Assembly: GCA_021202275.1 (NCBI GenBank)
Contig: JAJQDI010000031.1
Span: 186,001-250,000 of the forward strand
Direction of reading: 5' to 3'
Length of the DNA stretch: 64,000 bases
DNA from: Bacteroides sp.
Lineage (GTDB): Bacteria > Bacteroidota > Bacteroidia > Bacteroidales > Bacteroidaceae
Positions 37,179 through 44,686 of the stretch are shown piece after piece. The notes under the pieces were generated by a model, which was not told the origin of the DNA, did no database searches, and worked only from the letters and a program-made list of their open reading frames with translations. Numbering within the stretch: position 1 is the first letter of the stretch; the number at the start of each line of letters is the position of its first letter. The translations under genes were made by a program, and so were the position numbers.

Positions 37179-39053
37179 ATGGATTTTAAATACGACATCA
37201 TCGTGATTGGTGCCGGCCATGCCGGGTGTGAAGCGGCTGTTGCGGCTGCCCGCATGGGCTCAAACACCTGTCTGATCACGATGGACATGAATAAAGTGGG
37301 ACAGATGAGCTGTAACCCTGCCATTGGGGGGATAGCCAAAGGACAGATTGTCCGGGAGATCGACGCGCTGGGAGGCCAGATGGGATTGATCGCCGATAAG
37401 ACTGCTATTCAATTCCGCATCCTCAATCGTTCCAAAGGACCCGCTATGTGGAGTCCGCGGGCTCAATGTGACCGTAACAAATTCATCTGGGAATGGAGAG
37501 CAGTACTCGACCAGACCCCCAACCTGCATATCTGGCAGGATACTGTTACCGAATTACTGGTGAAAAACGGCGAAGTGACCGGAGTACGAACCCTTCTGGA
37601 TGTAGACTTCCAGGCCAAATGTGTGATCCTTACCACAGGAACCTTCCTGAACGGACTGATGCATATTGGTAAAACACAAATAGCCGGAGGACGTATGGCG
37701 GAACCCGCATCGTATCGTCTGACCGAATCCATCACCCGCCACGGTATCCATCACGATCGGATGAAAACGGGTACACCGGTACGTATAGACGGACGCAGTG
37801 TACATTATGAACTGATGGATATCCAGGATGGAGAGCACGATTTCCACAAATTTTCTTTTATGGACAACGGGGTAAGGCATCTGCGTCAGCTGCAATGCTG
37901 GACTTGCTATACCAATGAAGAGGTCCATGAAGTTTTACGCGATGGATTGGCTGATTCTCCTCTGTACAACGGACAAATACAAAGCATTGGTCCCCGCTAC
38001 TGCCCCAGCATAGAAACCAAGATCGTAACCTTTCCTGATAAAATCCAGCATCAACTTTTCCTGGAACCGGAAGGAGAGACGACACAAGAACTGTATCTCA
38101 ACGGATTTTCTTCTTCTTTACCTCTGGATATACAGATCGCAGCTCTGAAAAAAATACCTGCCTTCAGAGACCTGGTCATTTACCGGCCGGGATATGCGAT
38201 CGAGTATGATTTCTTTGATCCAACCCAACTGAAACATTCGTTGGAATCGAAAATAATCCGCAACTTATTCTTTGCCGGACAGGTCAACGGAACTACCGGA
38301 TACGAAGAAGCCGGCGGACAAGGATTGATCGCGGGTATCAATGCCCATATCAACTGTCACGGCGAGACACCTTTTGTATTGGGAAGAGACGAAGCCTATA
38401 TTGGCGTTTTGATCGACGATCTGGTGACCAAAGGAGTTGATGAACCGTATCGTATGTTTACTTCCCGGGCAGAATATCGTATCCTGTTGCGAATGGATGA
38501 TGCGGATATGCGTCTGACCGAAAAGTCGTATCGCCTCGGACTCGCCACTCCAGAACGTTACCACCTGTATCAGAAAAAAAACGATTCCATCGAAAACCTG
38601 ATCAGTTTCATTAAAGGATTTTCCATAAAGTCTCATCTGATCAATCCCGTATTGGAGTCTTTGGGTACTACCCCACTCCGGCACGGCTGTAAGTTAATTG
38701 ATCTGATCAATCGTCCTCAGATCACCATTGAAAGTCTTGCTCCTCACATCCACGCATTGGAAGGAGAACTTTCCAGGATTTCCGAACGAAAAGAAGAAAT
38801 CATAGAAGCTGCTGAGATACGTATCAAATATCAGGGATATATAGATCGGGAAAGAATGATAGCCGACAAACTTGCTCGTTTGGAAAATATAAAGATCAAA
38901 GGTAAATTCGATTACAATTCCCTTCAATCTCTTTCTACAGAAGCCCGTCAAAAATTAATAAAAATAGATCCCGAAACCATTGCGCAGGCCAGTCGGATAC
39001 CTGGAGTTTCTCCCGGCGACATCAATGTTCTGCTCGTACTTTGCGGAAGATAG
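37179..39053 (+). CDS. mnmG: tRNA uridine-5-carboxymethylaminomethyl modification enzyme MnmG
   Basis: MnmG (GidA) is the FAD-dependent partner of MnmE in forming cmnm5U34 on tRNAs. 624 residues, normal length. FAD-binding IVIGAGHAGCEAAVAAARMG at the start, then MSCNPAIGGIAKGQIVREIDALGG, the GMKTGTP-like RMKTGTPVRIDG, YCPSIE, and GQVNGTTGYEEAGGQGLIAG near the end of the FAD domain. The C-terminal helical domain is complete. apt starts 50 bp after its stop. Confidence 0.97.
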   Translation: MDFKYDIIVIGAGHAGCEAAVAAARMGSNTCLITMDMNKVGQMSCNPAIGGIAKGQIVREIDALGGQMGLIADKTAIQFRILNRSKGPAMWSPRAQCDRNKFIWEWRAVLDQTPNLHIWQDTVTELLVKNGEVTGVRTLLDVDFQAKCVILTTGTFLNGLMHIGKTQIAGGRMAEPASYRLTESITRHGIHHDRMKTGTPVRIDGRSVHYELMDIQDGEHDFHKFSFMDNGVRHLRQLQCWTCYTNEEVHEVLRDGLADSPLYNGQIQSIGPRYCPSIETKIVTFPDKIQHQLFLEPEGETTQELYLNGFSSSLPLDIQIAALKKIPAFRDLVIYRPGYAIEYDFFDPTQLKHSLESKIIRNLFFAGQVNGTTGYEEAGGQGLIAGINAHINCHGETPFVLGRDEAYIGVLIDDLVTKGVDEPYRMFTSRAEYRILLRMDDADMRLTEKSYRLGLATPERYHLYQKKNDSIENLISFIKGFSIKSHLINPVLESLGTTPLRHGCKLIDLINRPQITIESLAPHIHALEGELSRISERKEEIIEAAEIRIKYQGYIDRERMIADKLARLENIKIKGKFDYNSLQSLSTEARQKLIKIDPETIAQASRIPGVSPGDINVLLVLCGR

Positions 39054-39103
39054 CCATAAAATGTTTCACGTGGAACAAAAAACATATAATACCGTTATAT
39101 ACA

Positions 39104-39634
39104 ATGGATAATAGAATAGAAAAATTAGTAGAGAATGTGCGCAACATCCCAGACTTTCCCATTCCAGGTATACAGTTCAAGGATGTAACCACTCTGTTCA
39201 AAGATGCGGAATGCCTGCAAATCCTTTCGAATATGTTGTACGAAATGTATAAAGATCGGGGCATTACCAAAGTGGTAGGTGTAGAGTCGCGTGGATTTAT
39301 TATGGGACCCATTCTGGCCACCCGCCTGGGGGCAGGCTTTATTCCCATTCGTAAACCGGGAAAACTTCCGGCTGAAACTCTCGAAGAGAGCTACGACAAA
39401 GAATATGGAACAGATACCATACAAATCCATAAAGATGCACTCAATGAAAACGATGTGGTAGTTTTGCATGATGATCTGCTGGCAACAGGTGGCACCATGG
39501 AAGCGGCTTGCAAACTGGTACAGAAAATGCACCCTAAAAAACTATATGTCAACTTTATCATTGAGTTAAAAGATCTCCAGGGCAGATCAGTATTCGACAA
39601 AGAGGTAGAAGTAGAATCGGTTCTTAGTATGTAA
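39104..39634 (+). CDS. apt: Adenine phosphoribosyltransferase
   Basis: Converts adenine and PRPP to AMP in purine salvage. 176 residues from ATG 39104 (MDNRIEKLVENVR); the longer frame from 39041 overlaps the mnmG end and adds 21 residues absent from the family. Characteristic FPIPGIQFKDVTTLF, VGVESRGFIMG, FIPIRKPGKLP and the PRPP loop VVLHDDLLATGGTM are all present. Probably expressed with mnmG. Confidence 0.95.
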   Translation: MDNRIEKLVENVRNIPDFPIPGIQFKDVTTLFKDAECLQILSNMLYEMYKDRGITKVVGVESRGFIMGPILATRLGAGFIPIRKPGKLPAETLEESYDKEYGTDTIQIHKDALNENDVVVLHDDLLATGGTMEAACKLVQKMHPKKLYVNFIIELKDLQGRSVFDKEVEVESVLSM

Positions 39635-39811
39635 ACAGATTTACGATTTACTGAATTACAAGGGACGATTGAAATTACCCATATGCTATAATCTTTAATT
39701 AGAATACAGCAAACGAGGTAGAGAAGAGATCAGGTGCTATTTTTCTTTGCTTTATTTCTTTGTTCCGCCAAAGAAAGGAAGAGAAAAAGGAAAATTTAAT
39801 ACAATAGCCGA

Positions 39812-41632
39812 ATGTCTACAGAAAAGAAAGAGCCCAGATTTAATGAATATCTCCGGGGGATTGTAAGTAATCTGCCGGAGAAACCCGGCGTATATCAATA
39901 CATCAATTCTGAAGGGGTTATCATTTATGTAGGAAAAGCCAAAAACCTGAAGAAACGGGTATATTCTTACTTTTCCAAAGAACATACCGCTGGCAAGTTA
40001 CGTGTACTGGTCAGCAAGATAGCGGATATACGTTACATTGTGGTAAATACCGAAGAAGATGCCCTCTTACTGGAGAATAATCTCATTAAGAAGCACCAAC
40101 CCCGCTACAATGTCATGTTGAAAGACGACAAGACCTACCCTTCTCTCTGTCTGACCAACGAATATTTTCCCCGCCTTTTCAAGACCCGGAATATTGTCCG
40201 CAACGGATCTACCTATTTTGGCCCTTATAGTCATTTAGGCTCTTTAAACGCGCTGCTCGACCTGATCAAACACCTCTATCCGCTCCGCACCTGTCATCTC
40301 AATCTGACACCGGACAACATACAGGCCGGAAAGTTCAATGTCTGCCTGGAGTACCATATCAAAAAGTGTAAAGGACCCTGCATAGGAAAACAGACACATG
40401 AAGAATACATGAGAAATGTGAAAGAGATACGCGAAATTCTGAAAGGAAATATCCAGGACATCTCGCGTACTCTCCTGGAACAGATGAAAAGATTTGCGGC
40501 GGAAATGAAGTTTGAACAGGCACAGGAGGTAAAAGTAAAACACGATCTGTTGGAGAATTACCGGGCCAAATCGGAAGTAGTAAGTTCGGTACTGAACCAG
40601 CTGGATGTGTTCTCCATCGAAGAAGACGAAGATAAAGCGGCCTATATCAACTACTTACATATCACACACGGGGTTATTAATCAAGCATTTACCTTCGAAT
40701 ATAAAAAACGGCTCAATGAAACCCGTGAAGAGTTGTTGCAATTAGGCATCATTGAAATGCGGGAACGCTACAAAAGCCGTTCGAAAGAGATCATCGTACC
40801 TTTTGAGGTGGATCTGGAACTGGAAGAGGTTACCTTCACCATTCCGCAAAGAGGAGACAAAAAGAAACTATTGGATCTCTCGCTGCTCAATGTCAAACAA
40901 TACAAAGCAGACCGCATGAAACAGGCAGAAAAGCTGAATCCGGAACAACGGAGCATGCGCCTGTTGAAAGAGATCCAGGAAGAACTGCATCTCGAAAAGC
41001 CTCCGATACATATCGAGTGTTTTGACAATTCCAACATACAGGGATCAGACGCGGTGGCTGCGTGTGTGGTATTTAAGATGGGCAAACCCTCTAAAAAAGA
41101 CTACCGCAAATACAACATCAAGACCGTAACGGGTGCAGATGACTATGCCTCCATGCGGGAAGTAGTACACAGACGTTACCAGAGAGCCATAGAAGAAGAA
41201 ACTCCCCTACCCGACCTTATTATTACCGATGGAGGAAAGGGGCAGATGGAAGCTGTGCGCCAGACCCTGGAAGAGATGGGGATTTCGATCCCTATTGCCG
41301 GATTGGCCAAAGACCGCAAACACCGCACCTCCGAATTGTTGTATGGATTTCCGCAACAAACCATAGGAATGAAACAGGGTACCCCCCTTTTCCGGTTAAT
41401 GGAACAGATACAGAACGAGGTCCATCGGTTTGCGATCAATTTCCATCGGGACAAACGAAGCAAACGCCAGGTAGCTTCGGCACTGGACCAGATCAAAGGG
41501 ATCGGTGAAAAGACCAAAACCATTTTGCTGCAACATTTCAAAAGCGTAAAACGTATCCGTGAAGCCTCTTTAGAGGAGATCTCAACCGTGATCGGACCAT
41601 CTAAAGCAGAGTTAGTCAAAAGATCTCTGTAA
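39812..41632 (+). CDS. uvrC: Excinuclease ABC subunit C
   Basis: UvrC makes both incisions in nucleotide excision repair. 606 residues. The GIY-YIG domain is at the start (KPGVYQYINSEGVIIYVGKAKNLKKRVYSYF), a UVR motif lies around MKFEQAQEVKVKHDLL, the RNase H-like C-terminal nuclease contains CFDNSNIQGSDAVAACVVF and LIITDGGKGQMEAV, and the end has the helix-hairpin-helix pair (LDQIKGIGEKTKTILLQHF). Intact. The 177-bp gap before it holds a short hairpin (39755-39776) and no clear promoter. Confidence 0.96.
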   Translation: MSTEKKEPRFNEYLRGIVSNLPEKPGVYQYINSEGVIIYVGKAKNLKKRVYSYFSKEHTAGKLRVLVSKIADIRYIVVNTEEDALLLENNLIKKHQPRYNVMLKDDKTYPSLCLTNEYFPRLFKTRNIVRNGSTYFGPYSHLGSLNALLDLIKHLYPLRTCHLNLTPDNIQAGKFNVCLEYHIKKCKGPCIGKQTHEEYMRNVKEIREILKGNIQDISRTLLEQMKRFAAEMKFEQAQEVKVKHDLLENYRAKSEVVSSVLNQLDVFSIEEDEDKAAYINYLHITHGVINQAFTFEYKKRLNETREELLQLGIIEMRERYKSRSKEIIVPFEVDLELEEVTFTIPQRGDKKKLLDLSLLNVKQYKADRMKQAEKLNPEQRSMRLLKEIQEELHLEKPPIHIECFDNSNIQGSDAVAACVVFKMGKPSKKDYRKYNIKTVTGADDYASMREVVHRRYQRAIEEETPLPDLIITDGGKGQMEAVRQTLEEMGISIPIAGLAKDRKHRTSELLYGFPQQTIGMKQGTPLFRLMEQIQNEVHRFAINFHRDKRSKRQVASALDQIKGIGEKTKTILLQHFKSVKRIREASLEEISTVIGPSKAELVKRSL

Positions 41633-41800
41633 AGTCTGAAAACGGCCTGAAAACAAGATTTATTTCATGGAGTAAGATCAGATAAGAATGTATACAACCC
41701 GACTATGCATGGTACAGACTTCAGAGGATAACTGGTTATCTGCATCGTAATTTGTCAAATCACAGATTGTAAATAAACCGGTGGTATAGGAGAAAGCAAA

Positions 41801-41816
41801 TAAATTTGTAACTTTG
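41801..41816 (+). promoter_or_regulatory. Tandem -7 boxes before dtd
   Basis: TAAATTTG (41801-41808) and TAACTTTG (41809-41816) abut one another 30-45 bp before the dtd ATG. Either can act as the -7 element of the dtd-mazG-deoC transcript. Confidence 0.45.
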
Positions 41817-41845
41817 TCATTCGCAACCATTCAAAAACCAGATCC

Positions 41846-42298
41846 ATGAGAGTAGTGATCCAACGAGTTTCAAAAGCATCGGTAACCATTGAAGGAAGAT
41901 GTAAATCGGCCATACGGAACGGTATGTTGATCCTCGTTGGAATAGAAGAAGCGGACGGACAGGAAGACAGTGAATGGCTCTGCCGCAAGATCGTACAGCT
42001 ACGCATTTTTGATGATGAACAGGGAATAATGAACAGATCCGTACAGGATATAGACGGTGAAATACTGGTGATCAGTCAGTTTACCCTGCACGCGTCTACC
42101 AAAAAAGGAAACCGGCCTTCGTACATACGGGCCGCACGCCCCGAAAAAGCCATTCCTATGTACGAATCTTTTTGTACACAATTGTCACAAGCGTTGGGCA
42201 AAGAGGTCAGGACCGGAGAATTCGGAGCGGATATGAAAGTGGAACTGCTGAACGACGGACCGGTAACGATCTGCATGGACTCAAAAAACAAAAAATAA
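41846..42298 (+). CDS. dtd: D-aminoacyl-tRNA deacylase
   Basis: Dtd removes D-amino acids (and Gly) mischarged on tRNA, using tRNA-based chemistry. 150 residues, normal length. Starts MRVVIQRVSKASVTI and contains VGIEEADGQED, DIDGEILVISQFTLHAST (the SQFTL signature) and a C-terminal GEFGADMKVELLNDGPVTI that carries the Gly-Pro-like cross-subunit region (NDGPVT). The stop overlaps the next ATG (TAATG), indicating translational coupling. Confidence 0.95.
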   Translation: MRVVIQRVSKASVTIEGRCKSAIRNGMLILVGIEEADGQEDSEWLCRKIVQLRIFDDEQGIMNRSVQDIDGEILVISQFTLHASTKKGNRPSYIRAARPEKAIPMYESFCTQLSQALGKEVRTGEFGADMKVELLNDGPVTICMDSKNKK

Positions 42299-42564
42299 TG
42301 ACCATAGAAGAGGCACAGAAAACGGTAGATCAGTGGATCAGGACGCATGGCGTACGTTACTTCAGTGAGCTTACCAACCTGGCTGTTCTGACAGAAGAGG
42401 TAGGCGAACTGGCACGGATCATGGCGCGTACCTACGGAGATCAGTCCTTCAAAGCAGGCGAAAAAGAGGACCTGGGAGATGAAATGGCAGACGTGCTGTG
42501 GGTACTCCTGTGCTTAGCTAACCAGACCGGAGTGGACCTTACGGAAGCGCTGAAAAAAACTTAG
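42298..42564 (+). CDS. MazG-like nucleotide pyrophosphohydrolase
   Basis: An 88-residue single-domain MazG-like protein, all alpha. The metal-binding pattern ExxE…ExxD is visible in LTEEVGELARI and KEDLGDEMADVLWVL. Such proteins hydrolyse non-canonical or excess NTPs to NMP and pyrophosphate. I chose ATG 42298, overlapping the dtd stop, because the longer frame (from 42172) reads through dtd in another frame and is not protein-like. It precedes deoC by 57 bp. Confidence 0.85.
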   Translation: MTIEEAQKTVDQWIRTHGVRYFSELTNLAVLTEEVGELARIMARTYGDQSFKAGEKEDLGDEMADVLWVLLCLANQTGVDLTEALKKT

Positions 42565-42621
42565 AGAAAAAAACAAAAAGAGATAAAGAGAGACATATCA
42601 ACAATCCTAAATTAAAACAAG

Positions 42622-43524
42622 ATGGAAATGAATGATGCCCATTCCAACAAGTATGAAGCCACACTGGCTCTCTACAATACCGATCTGAAAGACGAAGAGA
42701 TAAAAGCGAAAGTAGCCCGGCTGATCGAAACCAAAGTAGCGGCCAACGATACGGAAGAGATCAAAAAGCTCCTTTTCCATTGCATCGACCTGACCACCCT
42801 CAATACGACCGACAGCGCGGAAAGTGTGATGCGTTTTACTGAAAAAGTAAATCAGTTTGAAGAGGAGTTCGGGGAGCTGGACAATGTGGCAGCTATCTGT
42901 GTATATCCCAACTTCGCAGAGGTAGTCAAAGATACACTGGAGGTGGAAGGGGTAAACATTGCCTGTGTTTCGGCCGGATTCCCCTCTTCACAGACCTTTA
43001 TTGAGGTAAAAGTAGCAGAGACCTCCCTGGCAGTAGCAGACGGCGCCAACGAGATCGATATTGTACTGTCTGTGGGCACTTTCCTGAGTGGAGATTATCA
43101 GACGGTGTGCGAAGAGATACAAGAGCTGAAAGCAGTCTGCAAGGAAGCGCATCTGAAAGTGATCCTGGAAACAGGTGCGTTGGAAACAGCTGCCAACATC
43201 AAGAAAGCCTCTATCCTGTCTATGTATGCGGGAGCGGATTTCATCAAAACTTCTACAGGAAAGCAGCAACCTGCCGCCACGCCGGAAGCAGCGTATGTAA
43301 TGTGTGAAGCCATTAAAGAATATTACGACAAGACAGGTATAAAGATCGGTTTCAAACCCGCGGGCGGGATCAACACCGTACACGACGCGCTGGTATACTA
43401 TACCATTGTAAAAGAGTTACTCGGCGAAGAATGGCTCAACAACAAGCTATTCCGTCTGGGAACAAGCCGTCTGGCCAATCTGCTGCTCTCAGACATCCGG
43501 GGAGAAGTAGTGAAGTTCTTCTAA
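42622..43524 (+). CDS. deoC: Deoxyribose-phosphate aldolase
   Basis: Cleaves 2-deoxyribose-5-phosphate into glyceraldehyde-3-phosphate and acetaldehyde in deoxynucleoside breakdown. 300 residues, the longer DeoC type. Class I Schiff-base Lys lies in FIKTSTGKQQPAATPEAA; CIDLTTLNTTDSAESV, ICVYPNFAEVV, NEIDIVLSVG, KVILETGAL and GFKPAGGINTVHDA surround it. Likely the last gene of the dtd-mazG-deoC transcript; a strong hairpin follows. Confidence 0.93.
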   Translation: MEMNDAHSNKYEATLALYNTDLKDEEIKAKVARLIETKVAANDTEEIKKLLFHCIDLTTLNTTDSAESVMRFTEKVNQFEEEFGELDNVAAICVYPNFAEVVKDTLEVEGVNIACVSAGFPSSQTFIEVKVAETSLAVADGANEIDIVLSVGTFLSGDYQTVCEEIQELKAVCKEAHLKVILETGALETAANIKKASILSMYAGADFIKTSTGKQQPAATPEAAYVMCEAIKEYYDKTGIKIGFKPAGGINTVHDALVYYTIVKELLGEEWLNNKLFRLGTSRLANLLLSDIRGEVVKFF

Positions 43525-43548
43525 AAAAGAAAAACCCTCTATACCTAT

Positions 43549-43595
43549 AAAAACAGCCCTTATCTCCATGTATTCCGGAAGAAAGGGCTGTTTTT
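43549..43595. terminator. Bidirectional terminator between deoC and polyprenyl synthetase genes
   Basis: A perfect 13-bp stem, AAAAACAGCCCTT (43549-43561) with AAGGGCTGTTTTT (43583-43595), A/T tracts on both outer sides and a 21-nt loop. It serves two convergent genes. Confidence 0.85.
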
Positions 43596-43625
43596 ACAGA
43601 AAATATAGTGTCTCTAAGCAGTAAA

Positions 43626-44600
43626 CTATTTCTCTCTTTGGATCAGAAAATTGAGGTATTCCACCAGAGACTGCTTCACAGGGGAATCCGGAAAAGCAGA
43701 CAGGAGATTCTCGGCCCGTTCTTTGTATTCCCCCATCACCTGACAGGCATATTCAATACCGCCATTCTCACGGGCAAACGCAAGAAGGGATTCTATATCC
43801 GCGGAAGTAGCTTCACTGGTCCTTACCCGCACAGCCAGTTCTTTCATCTCTTCACATTCGCACGTATTCAACGCGTATAGCAAAGGCAAGGTCAGGCGAC
43901 CCTCCAGCATATCGTGGCCCGTAGGCTTGCCAATATCTGCCCCTTCGTAATAATCAAAAATATCGTCACGGATCTGGAAACACATACCGATACATTCGCC
44001 GAATTCACGGGCAAACCGTATGTCTTCCTCCTTCTCACTGACAGAGAGAATAGCAGTCGTGGTACAGGCAGAAAAGAGAGCAGCAGTCTTTTTACGGATC
44101 ACAGAAAAGTAAGTCTCTTCTGAAAAACTCTTACTGGAAAGATGAGACAACTGCAACAATTCTCCTTCGGAAAGATCCTGTCCCAAGTGAGAGATCACCT
44201 CAAGGATCCGTTGATTCTTTGTCTTGGCAGCTTCCACCAGGCAGGTCGCCAGCAGGTAATCCCCTACCAGCACCGCTACTCTGTTGTTGAAAATGGCATT
44301 TACCGAAGGTTGTCCGCGTCTTTCCAGGCTTTCATCCACCACATCATCGTGTACCAGACTGGCAGTATGCAGGAGCTCCAGAGAAACAGCGGCATAGAGA
44401 GTTTCACGGGGAACTTCGCCATACAACCGGGCAAGCAACAGCATCAGAACCGGACGCATCCGTTTTCCGTTCCTATGAAGAATATGGGAAATGACTTCCT
44501 GCAGCAAGGCATTGGAGCTGGTAAGAGATTCCGAGAAAAGTCCGTTGAATTCTTCCAGTTCTTTACAGATGGGTGATTTGATAAGGGTCACAATTTCCAT
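43626..44600 (-). CDS. Polyprenyl (octaprenyl/heptaprenyl) diphosphate synthetase
   Basis: A 324-residue trans-isoprenyl diphosphate synthase that builds the side chain of menaquinone or a similar prenyl chain. Both Asp-rich motifs are present: LVHDDVVDES (DDxxD) and FQIRDDIFDY. GNGKRMRP-like HRNGKRMRPVLMLL and GKPTGHDMLEGRLTLPLL are also typical. I chose ATG 44600 (MEIVTLIKSP); the longer frame adds 48 residues that read like untranslated leader. It is head-to-head with polA, the two ATGs being 86 bp apart, so the promoters must overlap. A minus-strand TACTTTTG (44619-44626) is a candidate -7 box. Confidence 0.9.
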   Translation of the reverse strand: MEIVTLIKSPICKELEEFNGLFSESLTSSNALLQEVISHILHRNGKRMRPVLMLLLARLYGEVPRETLYAAVSLELLHTASLVHDDVVDESLERRGQPSVNAIFNNRVAVLVGDYLLATCLVEAAKTKNQRILEVISHLGQDLSEGELLQLSHLSSKSFSEETYFSVIRKKTAALFSACTTTAILSVSEKEEDIRFAREFGECIGMCFQIRDDIFDYYEGADIGKPTGHDMLEGRLTLPLLYALNTCECEEMKELAVRVRTSEATSADIESLLAFARENGGIEYACQVMGEYKERAENLLSAFPDSPVKQSLVEYLNFLIQREK

Positions 44601-44686
44601 GCCTATGCAATTTGGGTACAAAAGTAGTAATAAAACAATTAATACGGTATTTTTTCGTATTTTTACCCTGTAAATTATCAAAAAAG

